NCBI GenBank assembly: GCA_029721435.1
Contig: CM056583.1
Location: forward strand, 49,020,620 to 49,084,619
Reading direction: 5' to 3'
Source of the DNA: Gymnothorax reevesii
Lineage: Eukaryota; Chordata; Actinopteri; Anguilliformes; Muraenidae
DNA length: 64,000 nucleotides
The notes beneath the pieces are model-generated. The model was not told where the DNA came from. It worked only from the letters and a program-made list of their open reading frames with translations, and made no database searches. Shown piece after piece: positions 37,567 through 49,787 of the stretch. Position numbers and translations under genes: made by a program. The number at the start of each line of letters is the position of its first letter. Position 1 is the stretch's first letter.

Positions 37567-38227
37567 TCACAATCAATTTGCAGCGTAAATGGTATATTTG
37601 GGAGATATTAACTTTTATGGTGAGGTAATGGAGAGTCCATCATTGTTAAGGAGTTTAGTCTGTAATTTTGCTGAGATTAGTGATTAGACTTTTTTTTTGC
37701 TATTGTTTATTGCTATTCCTTGTTATTGCTTTGCTTTGTAAATGAGAGATTACATGCATGCAATTTAGCACCACTTAAATATTAATAGTTCATGGATTGC
37801 TCATTTAGGATGTTGTGTACATATTTTATTTAGGCTTGTATGAGGCATTTATTATGGAAAAATCTCGCAGTCTCAATGGCATGACATCTGGCTAAAATAT
37901 TCGACCGGTGAGGCATTTTGCATGGTCCTACCGGTTTACCTTTTAGATCACTCATTATTACAATTGGTTTGGTAAATTTCACTATTCATGCTACTGAAGG
38001 AAGTGAGAATGGCATTTCGGTCTTAAAGGTCCCCATCATGTCCCTAGGTTAACAGCCAATCCGCCATTTGAAACCATTCCCGTTAGAAAGATTTTTGGTT
38101 TCACCACTGAGAATAAAGAAGGAACTGGTCAATTGGTTGGCTGGAGATGATTTGTCATTCTTGCCTGTGAGCAGTCACTTCCCCATGTTATGTCACAAAG
38201 GAACATATTTTGAAATAGCTTGTCATA

Positions 38228-38580
38228 GCCAGTTGGCTTTGCACATGGATGACAGGGGACCTTTAAGGGCTATCCCCATTGGAAACGATAACTGTAACGA
38301 TAAATATAGTTGTAAATATAGTTTTTCTCAATTTAATGGAAGAGTCCACATTGCAACTATAACAACATTATCAATGATATCCTTGCGGACCGCTTTCAGG
38401 GCTTTTTTTTTTGTGCTGCCAGAGCAATAAAATCACCAACAGCCAATCAAAATCCATCCAAATTAATTGGACGTCACATTCAAAAAGGCAGATTGCGTAG
38501 CTAAGGGTCTATTTGTAGAGCAATATCGTTAACACCGTGGATGCTTGCACAGTTATCGTAGTTATCTTTGTAGCTTACAC
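38228..38580. mobile_element. Degenerate MITE-like repeat with AACGATAAC motifs
   Basis: One side has GGAAACGATAACTGTAACGA and the other, inverted, has a related TAACTACGATAACTGTGC next to ATATCGTTAACACC. Arrays of ACGATAAC facing each other across a few hundred bases are typical of a degenerate non-autonomous DNA transposon family common in fish. Ends are not well defined and no target duplication was found. Confidence 0.35.
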
Positions 38581-39479
38581 TAAAATTAATTCATGGAAAT
38601 TCAATTTGGCAACGCCAAGCTAACGTGTTTAGCCTTCGAGGCCGAGGAGGGCTCCCAATTTCCATCGTCCGGCTAGTCCATTTTTTTTTTAAATCATTCG
38701 CGACTATTTGTTTGCCCAGCTTGCAATTGATGGGAGTATGAATGACATTATCACTCTTATTCCGTGAAGTAGCGTCTCCTCTTCCCAAGGTGAGGAATTA
38801 TGAACCTGAATGTACCACCGTTCCCTCATCGAGGCCTGCAGTTGGCTGCGGGCAATTTAGCTTCAGCGCCACATGGGCAGGATTTAGGAAGTTAAAGCCC
38901 TTCTTTTCAGCTTTCATTAAGAGGCCCCTTCTTTGTAATCAGTGCGTTGGCAAGAAACAGCCGCTGCTCGCCTCATGGGGAAAGCGCCTGGGCTGATCAA
39001 ACATTCATGCCGTGGCTGCCCTGCCTGCAATTCCTTCCACTTTGCCTCTTTTTTTTAAATCAGATCAATATTTTATTAGGGCTCTACACCTGCTTTGATA
39101 TCTTAATATAGCATTACAGGGGCTACTACAGTTTTATTATTGGGCCTCCCTGATGTACCCTGAGCCGATTGCAGTGCACTCTGCTAGCCGTGCGGGCTGC
39201 CAGGAGTAGGTGTGAGGAGAGCGGCCATTGTGGCGCTCTCACAAAGGCCGCTGTAAAACGTCTCTCCGAAATAGAGAAGCCATCAGAGGTGATGACTTAA
39301 CCACGTTTTCTATTTGCTCTTCCTTTTTTCTCTTTTACTACATTGATTTGTTTTTCTCAAAGCAAAATCTATGAACAAATACTCTTCATATTAAAAGAAA
39401 AATGTTGACGGTTGAGGTTGTGTTGCACAGTATGCGCTTCGGTGTTAAGAGGGCAGCTCACACGCTGAAGGGTACTGGC

Positions 39480-39800
39480 TGCGCGTCGACTATGGAGACA
39501 TTTACTGCCGCGCGGCCGCTGTTGAAACATTTGTGGAATGCGGCCATCGGATAGGAAGCGCATGGCGATCGCCTCTCGCCTCTCCTCTCTCTCTCTCCCG
39601 GCCGTAGAGTCCCCCCGCTCCTGTGTGGGACGGCCATCTTGGATCTGGTTTCGGTGAAGGGTCAAGGCAAAGGGAGGCTGGGGCGGGCTGGGGAAAATGC
39701 TCAAACGTCCTGCTGCTGCATCCGACTGCATTACAGTGGCCAGCCCACATGGCAATATGGAGCTCTTTCATTGGCTCTCGCTTCCTTCCAATAGGAAAGG
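39480..39800. promoter_or_regulatory. GC-rich promoter-like segment with YY1 site and inverted CCAAT box
   Basis: CpG density rises (GCGCGTCGAC, CCGCGCGGCCGC near 39480-39530). A CT-rich run (about 39570-39600) precedes CGGCCATCTTGG at 39631, a good YY1 motif. ATTGGCT, an inverted CCAAT box, is at about 39770. This combination is usual for TATA-less promoters. No first exon with a donor site was recognised, so the claim rests on motifs and composition. Confidence 0.35.
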
Positions 39801-41851
39801 AGGAGGTGGTGCAGGCCCACTTGGCTCTTGTACCCCATGGATTTTGTTTCTGACAGCATGTAGACTGGTGCTATTGGATTGCACTTTGTGTGCATTGTGG
39901 AAGGAATTGTATTGGTTTCAAGTGTTCAAAAATAAAGATTAAGAAACTCTGGGTGAGCGGTTAGATTTGCTTAGCTGACCTGTAACTGTATATTGGCTCC
40001 AAAAATATTCCATTTTATAGTCTGTTTAATGAAATATAAAGAAACTCGCAAACTGATTTCTCTTTTTTTGACGTGTGATAGCCAATTTTTGCCAGTTTGC
40101 TCAGGCTATCAAGGAAACAACAGAAGAAAACAATTGAGCATGGCTCTAATCTATGCAATGCTAGAATCTATGTAAGCTCATTTTGTTCTTTTGGGGTACC
40201 AAAATATCTAGTATTCATCTTAGCACGTCCTAATTTGTGTGGTCTGCTTTGGAATTGTTATGGAAGAAGGACATAATGAAAAGGGTTCCAGTGCCATGCT
40301 GTGGAGTAACACACGGTTTTCTGGTGCTCTAAAAGGCTTTTTTGTTGTTTGTTTTAAAAGGTTGTGTTATTGTCATGGATGGCGTATATTGCAATGTATG
40401 ATTTAGAGGCTCTCTTGTTTCGTATTAAAGTGTTAATTGCCACTCGTTGCTTGTCGGTGTGTTAAAAGCTGGGGTGTAAAACGTGTGCGTGGAGTGTGAG
40501 GATGTGAGCTGGGGTTCTGTGAATGCTGAAGGCTCCACTTCCTGGTTCACCTGCTGTTTCTGGAAGCTTCTCCAGCAAGGTTTCCCTCCTTCTCTCAGTT
40601 ACTAATTGGAGGTATTAATCATGCATTGAATTCCATAAACGCCCATCTTTAACTGCTGATTTTCCCTTCTGGAGGAAGTTGCTCCAGTGATTGATCCACT
40701 TGTTGCCTTTGTTGTAGCTTTTGTAGCTTCTTTAGGCAATCCCAAATATGCCACCATTTTCCCACCTAGGGTGAACCATACAATAGGATTAACACCTGCT
40801 TTCTCTCTCAGCTTTGTGTGTATTGGGATGAAGTAACTGTGTGAGATGGGTTGCATTTTTGTAGACATGCGTAAGGAGGACTAGTCTGTCACTGTGAAGG
40901 AAACAAAGAATATTTATAGAAGAAAAAATAACATCAAGCAGTGCAGTATACGGGTTTACCCTTCAAGTTGTTGTTACTTTTATTATTATTAGTATTTTTG
41001 TTGTTTTTGAATGCTGACATATACTGCAGAGGTCAGTAAAATTACAGGTAGAAACCCATATTATCTCCTGGGTTTTGTATTGCAAGGATTTACAGTGACC
41101 ACACTTTGTGACTGTTCCTCAGTACCCAGTCCCACTCCCTACAGCAGACAGCGTGAGCAACTAGGGGGTTTTAAGCGATGACTGCTGGATTTTTAATAAA
41201 GAGCAGAATTCCCATTTTTTCAGTGCAGGCGGGACATCGGGGACATTTGGGCGGGAACTGAGGAACTGGGGCCATTTGAGCAGGAACTGGAGCCTCTCAG
41301 TTCAGAGTATCTGAGTGGATTGTCAGGATTGGTTGTCGCTAGGCTTCTGCCAGACTGTGTGGCATTGACAGGGAGAAGTGGGCGGTGCTTTGAGTGGGTA
41401 TTTCCGGGAACGGTCATCAGGGTGCCATTCTCTCGCGACGTGAGGTAGCGGCGAGCCAGCCACGATCAGGCTTCCCTGGCCTTTGTTGAATGTTGCATCT
41501 CGCAGATTCGGGTCCAGATCCTTCCGTTGCATTATTCAGTGGTATTTTGCTCCATCACACATCTTGTCTTGCCGGTTTTTCCTTTAGCTTTTATGCAGCT
41601 CTGCTACCGTCAGCGCGAGTATTTATCCTGACAGCCTTATTTTCTGTTTTTCAACATATAATGTGACACTTAGCATTTAAAAAGAAGTAACTAATTATTC
41701 ATACATTATAGTTAAAAAAAAATATGAATATCTTAAAATTAAGTTTTCTATCATAATTTTTGAGTTTGGGAAAACAAAATAAAGAACAAAAATACTTCTC
41801 AGTACAGAAAAAAGTGTGTTTGTAAGGATATTTATAAAAGGGCAATTCCAG

Positions 41852-42399
41852 GCTAACTCACGGTACGTTTTAAGGCTAATATCAATTTTCAATCAGCTGT
41901 CATGTCATAGTCAGTCACCTGTGGCCAGTGTTTTTCCGTACATGGGTTGATCCCACCCATGTACATGCCAGTGGGAAAGAAAAGTGCTGGCCATTAAAAT
42001 GTGGAGATTGGAGGCACCAACAGCTTGGTAACTCATGTTACGCAAAAAGGACACACAAAAACATCACTTCATTTCAATTCAAAATTTCTTAAAAGATAGA
42101 ACTGATACAAAACTGAAAATCAAATGATCGCTAACCAACAATCTGAAGGTTCTGAAATAACTATCCATGGACTGAGGCTTGAGAAAGTCCAGGAGGGTGG
42201 GTAACTCATGTTACGGTAACTCATATTACCGTAAGGTCAGCTCTTAATAACACCCAAATAATAGGGCCAGTGCTTTTCAGACACTCCTTGTTTTTTAGGT
42301 TCCTACTTAAAGGTTACATCCACAGCAGAGGAAGATTTAACTCACAGAGATGTGGGCTGGAGATTAAAAATCCCTTGTTTTTGGTATCTCATGTTACAG
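41852..42399. repeat. Cluster of GTAACTCATGTTAC palindromic motifs
   Basis: A 14-16 base imperfect palindrome recurs: GGTAACTCATGTTACG at 42027, GTAACTCATGTTAC at 42201, immediately followed by GGTAACTCATATTACC at 42215, then GGTATCTCATGTTACAG at 42383, with a weaker copy (GCTAACTCACGGTACG) at 41852. This is far more than chance for such a long word in 550 bases. It may be the sub-terminal repeats of a DNA transposon or an array of protein-binding sites. No family is recognised. Confidence 0.55.
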
Positions 42400-43934
42400 T
42401 CAATGTTGCTAAGTTAGTGGCCCATTATGCCCAAAATGATGAAGGATCATGAAAATGGACCTCATATCTAGAAAGGGCGTGCCTTGAACAATCTAAATGT
42501 GTCGAGTTTGGAGATCTATCACAATTAATGATTGACAAGCCTCTCTCCCAATTACTGCAAATTTTTTGCCTCCAAGAAGCTGAAAATAACATGAATGTAA
42601 AAACGTTGGGTACTTCGAACATACAAATGAAACCAAGAAAGCAGAAACCATTTCTGAGCCTCTGATATCATATTTTTGCCTTGAACAAATCAAAAATGCA
42701 GTAAATTCAATTTGAATTTTCTTGTCCTGTGTCCACATTCTCATGGGATTGCCCAAAATATTAATGCTATTTTATATTGTTATGTAACTGTCTCCCCCTA
42801 GACCGATTATTGACTTTCTCTTACTTGGAAGTTACAAATAAGGTTTTAATGCTATTTGTTTGAGAAGTTGACTGTGACCGTAATTATTTGAAACTCTCAA
42901 TCATAATATTTCTGCTAGCGTAGAACGAGGCTGGCAGCTGAGTCTGCTTCGACAGCTTTGCGCTTTCCATCGGGCTCCCTTTTATTTACTTCAACAACAT
43001 GTGTGTGGTATGATGTTCATTTCCAACAGCTGGATCTACTGTATGCGCTCCCAGGAGACGTCCTGTGATAATTTAGACACATCTGCCATCACAAATAGGC
43101 AGAATATTTTATGATTCATCGTGCAGGTGTACAGCGGCTTTTGGTTCGCTTTATCCTTTTTCTTGGATGGGGAGTAGATATGTCCACGTTTTTGTTTCCG
43201 AATCTCTTAATAGTCATCCCGTGCATTAATTCCCTTCACAACTTTTAATTACTGTGCATCTACTATGCGTAAGACTCTTCATTAACAGTCCAGTATATTG
43301 TTAGTGTATTTTTCTTAGTTTGGCAGAGTCGGTTATCCATTTACCAGCAGACAAGGCATGTCGTTTAGCAGCGACGGCGTCCGTGGGGCTCCCAGTCCTG
43401 CTTGTAAAACAGTTAGGTATCGATGTTCCTCGATTCAGCCAATCCTAGGGAGATTAAGGATAAAAGCAGCCTGGATGCGTTAGTGTTGACCCTTTTCCCC
43501 CTTAGATGTTCCTACATCAAACGGCGGCCCCCCCTCCCTCGGCAGCGGGAACAGCTGTTTGCAGATGCGGAGCAGAGCTGAGCTGTCAGGCTCTGTGTTT
43601 GAGGCCTGCTTTGTGGAGCTGTCACCGCCGCCCGTCTCTCTGAAGCTCACTGGCCGCTCCGTCATCGGTAAACACGCACTGCATCGCGTGCAGGGGGCCA
43701 GGCGTCCTCTGGCACATCGGCCGCGACCCGTCAGCATCTCGATCTCTGGACATGCTGGCGTTCCTAAATGCTATTTTTTTTTTTTTGGTCCCATGATTGA
43801 TTTTTGGGCTGTGAACAAACACTGTGGTGTTGAATGTGGGGGGCAGCAAGGTGCTGGGGAATTCCGTCTTGTGACTTACTCATTACCCAAAGAAACATTC
43901 CTTGTATTGAAAAGCTGAAAAGATTCAGGGGATT

Positions 43935-43973
43935 GTTGTTGTTATTATTATTGTTATTGTTGTTATTATTCAT
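43935..43973. repeat. (TTG/TTA)n trinucleotide repeat
   Basis: A run of TTG and TTA triplets (GTTGTTGTTATTATTATTG). Leucine or asparagine runs in overlapping frames are artefacts. Confidence 0.85.
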
Positions 43974-46900
43974 TAGTGATTGGGTCATGTCCCCCACCCA
44001 TCCTTCGAATTCCTCTGCCTTATTTTTCTCTGTCTGAGAGAGGAGCGTCCATTGATTTAATACAACGTATTTAGTCATATGAAATGACAGCATTCATCAG
44101 GCCCTCTGTAGGTTTTATTATGTTTGATTGAGGGTAACGTATCCCCAGTCCACATCTGTGTTTGCTGCCCTGACGGCCTGCTGAACCCCACGGGCTGAGT
44201 GATTATGGTGAATATAGGGCACTGCTTATTTATTTATTTAGTTAGTTAGTTATTTTTGTGTATAGAGCTTGAACATTTTCATCATTTCATTAAATCACTC
44301 ACTGTGACTGCGGTGCTGTTTGAGAAACCGAGCGGGTTTACTGGCCATTTGTATGATCTGTGCTGTCTTTGCTTTCATTAGTCTTATCTTGACTATATCC
44401 TCACACACATACATTAATATGGTTTTCTGCTGTAATGACTGCCTGCTAATTCTCATAATATTCTTCTGTTTTTGTTTTTGTGGGTGTTGTAATTACCAGC
44501 TGCACAATATCTCAGAAATTTGTAATGAGGGAGCTTTGCTGGTATTTGATACATCGCTTTCAGAATTGCTGGTGGATTAGTTCTTGCTACTGACTGCTAT
44601 CTTATATTTGTGAGGTTTTTTTCCTACGAAAAGTCTTGAATTGCCAACTTATATCCTAGATTAGCTGAACTATGACCACAAATTAATAATTATTCACTGA
44701 ATTGAACATGCATATGGTCTCATTTTATTATTATTATTATTATTTTATTTTTATTTTATTAATGAAGTAACCCCTGGGGCATTGCTAAGATTACCGTGGC
44801 ATATATTTCCCCTCTCATTTTAATTTGGCTATTTTTGTGTTTGATTGCATGGCTGGGTCCACAAAGCAAGTGACTCTCAGGACAGTTTGCATCAGGCAGT
44901 TCTGGTATCAAAATGAATGTTCGCTTCATGGGCTGTTGCTTGTGATGACCCAAGGTTCCTCCGCTGTGCCTGGACACACAACCTTATTGGGGTCCCGCTC
45001 GGACCACCCTGGGTCCGCACAGAATGCTCACCTCTGTGATATTTCCGGCAGGCTGTCCCCGACCCAGCCTCCTTCCTGGAGCCCCGCCTCCGGGAAGATT
45101 AACTGGTGCTGTGCCACTGGCAGGAACGATGGGCTAACGATGGGCCGCTGGTTTGAGTTAGCACCCTGGGGCGGCGGGTCGCGTCTCTTACTCACTGGGA
45201 TATCTCTTTTACTTGGCGCGCGAGTCAGCTGGAGCCCGGTGTACAGGTGTGGCGTGCAGAGCCAGCACTTCCTTATAATTAATGACTCCTTCCTGTACGC
45301 CCCCCTGGCCCCTACCCCCACCCTCCCACCCTTGCGTGACTGGAGAGAATGCCCAGATGCCATCAATTTCCTCAAGCCTCCTGAGCAGAGGAGGGGATTT
45401 TGGGGAGGGGGAGGGAGGGCGGCTCGATTTAGCCCAACATGTGCAGTGTAAGTCCCTCCAGCTTCTCTCCGCTTCTGCTAATGCTTACGCGATATTCACA
45501 GACTAAGTGTGGAAAAGGAGTTCATGTACAGTTGTTCTCAATGGTGAGGTCTTCATCTGTTCTTTTTCAAAGTCATACTTGTGCGTAGGATTGGGGGATA
45601 GTTTGTGGTGCGTGTGCACTGGGTAAGATCTTAGGCCTCACTGTTGACTTCACGGGCATTAGAGCCCTGTCTGACCTTTGACCTGCTGGCAGGATCAGGC
45701 TCTTTCTGTCCAACTCACTGGTTGCCACGCACTGTAGCCATTAGTTAACACTCATCTCTCACCACAGAGGTGTTTTTGTTCACAAACCTTTTTTTAACAC
45801 TGTCCTCTAAGGAGCTGTTTATAGCCTTTTCCCACCATTTAAAAGCTGAAGTATCTCACTGGCTTGTTTTTCTGTGGCATACAGATTGTTCGACTTTCTT
45901 TTTGGTCGAGGAACAGTGTATTCTATAGAACGTTTTGGCACACTTCTGTTATAATCTCTTTTCTGATATTATCAATAGCCAGATTTTACCAAGTAATTTT
46001 TTTTTTGTATTTTTGAAAAGGGACAAGGTACTTTTTCAACCAAATACTGTGTATGAATGCTGTTAATTAGCATGAATGGCTGAACTTCAGGTGTGGTCTA
46101 TTAAAATGCAAAAAGAGTGGTCAAAATTTAGGAAACACCCCTGAAAAGATGGCTTGAGAAATGGCTTTAACTTTCAAGTCTCTGAACCTCAATTACAAAA
46201 GCATCTGCATGGCTCATTTCAATACTCACTTACTGCGTGTGTTGCTTATGAGAGGTTCAGACTGTGGTACTTTGCTGTTAAGTGTACGAAGCAAGATGAA
46301 CGGACATACACATGATACAAAATCACGACGACATATGGGACATGTCATCAAAAAAGCAGCAACAGAGAAGAAGAGTGTGGTTGCAATTCAGAAGTCTGTG
46401 ACATGGATATAAGCACTCAAAAATCACCATAGACTTTTAACAAGCCATATCTTAACTAGTCTCAACAAATGTAGCACATTGCTACATTGTGCTCGTCACA
46501 AAACTGGTATGTATGCTACGTTTTTTGATGATTTGACCACCTCCTGTATATTTATCTTTGAGCTAAAATGAAATGTGACTTGCTCATCTGTAGGTCTAAG
46601 CTAGACTAAAATAGCACAGCTATCAGGTAACTGTCACCTTCTCTGTCCCTTTCTTACTGAAACTGAGTCGTCTCCAGCGCACAACTTGTGAGATTCCCCT
46701 CGGGTTAGACCTTTAGAGCACACAAAGACCTAGGTTAACACTGGACGTTTAAAATTGTCTGCAAGTATCCTTCATTAGCTTCCTGCTAGCCCGTTCAGCT
46801 CGGAAGCTTGGGCTCTAGCATTGGGCCGTGCTCAGATGACATTGAAATCATGTCGCGTCTGCATCGTAGCATTGCAGTGCCATCGCTTGCTTACTAATGT

Positions 46901-48633
46901 TGGAGCCGCTTAAAAGGGTTTAATTGAGGCAAGGGATTCTCTTTATCTTCCGAATCCTCAGAAAGTTCTCCAAAGTCTCATCTCTCAGGGAAATTCTCTG
47001 CCATCTCTCTTTTTCTGCCATCTAGGGACGCTTTTATCAAGTCAAGTCAAAGAACTTATTAGCTAGAGGGATGACTTTTAATTATTTGTTTTTTGTTTAG
47101 TATTTTCCTCTCCACTTTTTCTTTTTTTTTTTTTGTTGAGCTTTGCATTATCGCCATTACGTTAATGTCTGCTCATTTTGTAATCATCATTTGGTGCCCA
47201 AGTAGGCATACCACTGTTATTAATGCCAACGCTGGAGTCTTAATCCTTCATGGGGCGTATTCTTGCCGTTCAGGTGCTCGTCATTTATCTTTGTTAATAT
47301 TTCCTCTGGCTGCCAGCTGGGTACAGCCAGTCAGCTCTGAAATTGGGCGAGAGGAAAACGGCATGAGAATTTTATTACCCAGAGTTGCCGGGGCGACGTG
47401 GCCTCGAAAAAGCGCTTCATAAACAATGTGCCACTTTTGTTTTTGCAGACCCCTTTAGTCTGTGCTGCAGCCCCCCAAAAACTCTTTAATATGTTGGGGG
47501 GGGGAAAGGAGGGTTGACTGACTTTATTTAAGACAAGGAGCCTTTTGTTTTATCATGTGAAAAGCTGGGATCCCACAGTATGCAGTGGGCTGACCAGGAA
47601 CCAGGAGCAGAGTTGTAATTGGCCTATTTAGGATATTTTGCATGTCAATGGCGTTCTAGTGAAGCATTACTAAGTCTGTTGTGAGAGGCTCAGTGATTAG
47701 AATTTCGATTAGCGAAAACACTTTTCTCTACTTTATCAACTACACTAATTAGTTGGGTCGCTAGAAAGTTATCTCGAGCTATCGATAAAGTTTGCTAACC
47801 TCCATATTCCATGTCGTCCTCACGCCGTGACTCCAGTACCCATAGCCTGCAGGAAATTTCCTTTTTTTTTCTTTTTTTGTTTTTTTTTTCCTTTTGCAGA
47901 AATTAACGAACCTGCATGCACTTGTAGTAGCTGAATAATTTAACTTAATTAGGAGAACAATGTTCCCAGTGCAAAGTTTAATCAGGAGGTACGCTCGCTC
48001 CGGGTAAGTGTTCTTCGGCAGTCTGCACAGGCTGTCTGCTCCAGTCCTGCACTTTGCTCTGCGCTGTCAGGCTTCTTGCGCATTTTCTCGGGGATTAGCA
48101 GAGATGGATCATGTGTTGTGTAACTAGCAGAGGTAACCGCGAGAATGCCGAGTTGTATATTTTTGTTTGTATTTTGTTTTGTTCTACTGGTAGTGCCGGA
48201 GTGGGCTTGTTACTTTCTCCCTTTGGTGATATAAGATGGTTTTTTTCCTCATAATGTACTGAAGGATGTGTTGGGAGAAATATGAGTGTGCAAAATGCAG
48301 ATATGCGCATGTACAGCTTTATAATTCTCGAGCGTGTGTTTAAAAAAAAAAAAAACTACTTTGATACCCTGTCACGCATTGTTTCTCTGTCATGTGATAT
48401 TGGCCTTGTTTTTGAACTGTAAATTCAGGAAATCCAAAATAAAAAAATGCACTGAATCTTCGCCATAAAGACATAGTTCCCCTGTACGTACACGTTAGCA
48501 CCCTCCTGTATGCTGAGCTGTACCGGAGCAGGTGTTAGTCGGTGTGACCGGCTGCAGGATACAGATGTAGTTTGGGGCCTGCTGGTGGCGTCAGCGGCGC
48601 TGATGTCCGTCTGTCCCTCTGTGCGTGTTCCAG

Positions 48634-48763
48634 ACGAGCCTCCTGGGAGGGGAGATGGGAATGGGCAGCCCCGGCGCCGCGTCGCCCACCAAGCCCGGGT
48701 CACAGTACTACCAGCACTACAGCAACAACCCGCGACGGAGACCACTACACGGCGACGCCATGG
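48634..48763 (+). CDS. tcf4: tcf4 internal coding exon 2 of 3: first half of the bipartite NLS
   Basis: The exon is 130 nt between an acceptor (GTGCGTGTTCCAG) and a strong donor (GTGAGT at 48764). It enters in phase 0, continuing directly from ...GCHQ, and leaves in phase 1 (a single G). It reads [43 protein letters not shown]. The [11 protein letters not shown] and NNPRRRPLH segments are diagnostic for TCF4 among E proteins. The RRRP cluster is the first basic half of the bipartite nuclear localisation signal; the second half is in the next exon. The human exon carries SSAM where this has GDAM. Base composition is notably GC-rich at third positions. In human, this exon and the next are, to my recollection, jointly skipped in delta isoforms. 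Confidence 0.93.
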
Positions 48764-49737
48764 GTGAGTCCACCTCATCTTCCTCACGCCCAACATGACG
48801 CGCGGGCGTCACCCTCTATCATGGCATCTGCGTAGCCAAGCACATTATAAGCAATGACTAATGTTTTTTTTTTCTTTTGAAAATGGGAAAAGCCTATAGT
48901 GGTTAAGAATGGGGGGGGGCCTCTGGAAATGTAATAAAGTTCAAAGTTTGACCTTTATTATGGGTATGGTTTATGTGGTAAATGTGTTGGGTTCATTAAA
49001 AAATGCAAAAGAAAGTACAGAAAAAAATGATGCTTTTCTATGGAGCATTTTTCCCAATGAAAAAATATATTGCTTGAATAGTTGTGTATATATATCTGTA
49101 TTTTTCTGCAGATGTGTACTTGTGGTACACACTCTCACATGTATACAGCCATGCACAAACGAGTCTGTATAAACTCTCTGCACAAAAGCTTGTTAATTTT
49201 GTTGAAGATCATTGGGACAATATCTGGTGTTTACAATGGCAGGAATGTTAAATGCCTCACCTCCGCTTTTATTTGTGTGCCTTCAAACCCGATTTTTAAT
49301 CAAAACATTCATCCAGTAGCGAGGACTCTTCTGGTGTCTGGCTTTTATTTTTGAGTAAAGAAGGCAAAAAAAAGAACAATAAAAGCTCGGCCTTGAAGGA
49401 AAGCCTGGAGGGCCTGAAGCCTGCGGGGCGATTTTCAGTCCCTTTCATTCCCTTCAAAGTCTCAGCTTCGTCCTCACAAACACACCAAACAATTCCTGTC
49501 TGATACAACAATAAAACACAATACAATAAAAAAGCTTGTTTCTGTTAAAAAAAAAAAAAAACCCTCTGATAATACAGTATGAAACAATTCATTTGACATG
49601 TCTGTCTTGATTTAGTATCACCAGAAGATTTGATTACTGTTGTGTTTTTGAAAAGAAATGTTCACCATTTATTAGCATCGTCATTTGTCACATGTGCGTT
49701 TTTGTTTTTGTTTTTTCCCTTCTTCTCTGGTTTTTAG
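48764..49737 (+). other. tcf4: tcf4 intron, 974 bp, within the bipartite NLS
   Basis: The donor is GTGAGT at 48764; the acceptor is a T-rich tract ending GGTTTTTAG at 49737. It splits a glutamate codon (G then AA). It is the only short intron in the window. It holds a poly-T/poly-A pair and otherwise nothing recognised. Confidence 0.9.
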
Positions 49738-49787
49738 AAGTCCAGACAAAAAAAGTGAGAAAAGTTCCCCCCGGTTTGCCTTCCTCA
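49738..49787 (+). CDS. tcf4: tcf4 internal coding exon 3 of 3: second half of the bipartite NLS
   Basis: The 50-nt exon is flanked by TTTTTAG and a consensus donor GTAAGT at 49788. Its first two bases finish the glutamate codon begun by the previous exon, giving MEVQTKKVRKVPPGLPSS. KKVRK is the second basic half of the nuclear localisation signal, and KVRKVPPGLPSS is shared by TCF3, TCF4 and TCF12, so this exon alone marks an E protein; the neighbouring exon specifies tcf4. It ends in phase 0, ready for the next exon, which in other vertebrates starts VYAPS and is not in this window. The 50 nt plus the 130 nt of the previous exon make 180 nt, a multiple of three. Confidence 0.93.

Larger units (their letters stand above)
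25212..48633 (+). other. tcf4: tcf4 intron of 23.4 kb between the GCHQ exon and the first NLS exon
   Basis: The donor is GTAAGC at 25212 and the acceptor is CGTGTTCCAG ending at 48633. The intron interrupts between codons (phase 0). It carries a dense repeat cluster (27.6-29.7 kb), a piggyBac-like remnant (about 32.4-32.6 kb), GC-rich regulatory-looking segments (36.1-37.0 and 39.5-39.8 kb) and a palindrome cluster near 42 kb. The rest (25.2-27.0, 29.7-31.1, 33.0-35.9, 42.4-48.6 kb) is AT-rich or mixed single-copy DNA with no exon I can support. The open frame at 44825-45451 (208 codons) resembles nothing known. Confidence 0.85.

Noticed and set aside
41220..41540. Minus-strand frames (MQRKDLDPNLRD...), considered as part of a retroelement
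   Set aside because: I could identify no protease, reverse transcriptase, integrase, LTR or primer-binding site.
43559..43670. ATG frame ending near a GTAAAC donor (MQMRSRAELSGSVF...), considered as a first exon
   Set aside because: No promoter features beyond moderate GC content and no similarity to known TCF4 N termini; the donor match is ordinary.
44825..45451. Longest plus-strand open frame outside repeats (208 codons)
   Set aside because: It has no recognisable domain, no splice or promoter context and lies in GC-rich intronic sequence where stops are rare.
46040..46560. Possible transposon remnant (frame with HDTKSRRHMGHVIKKAATEKK and the nearby 'ccacctcctgtata' end)
   Set aside because: It is reminiscent of a DNA transposon but I found neither paired ends nor a recognisable transposase.
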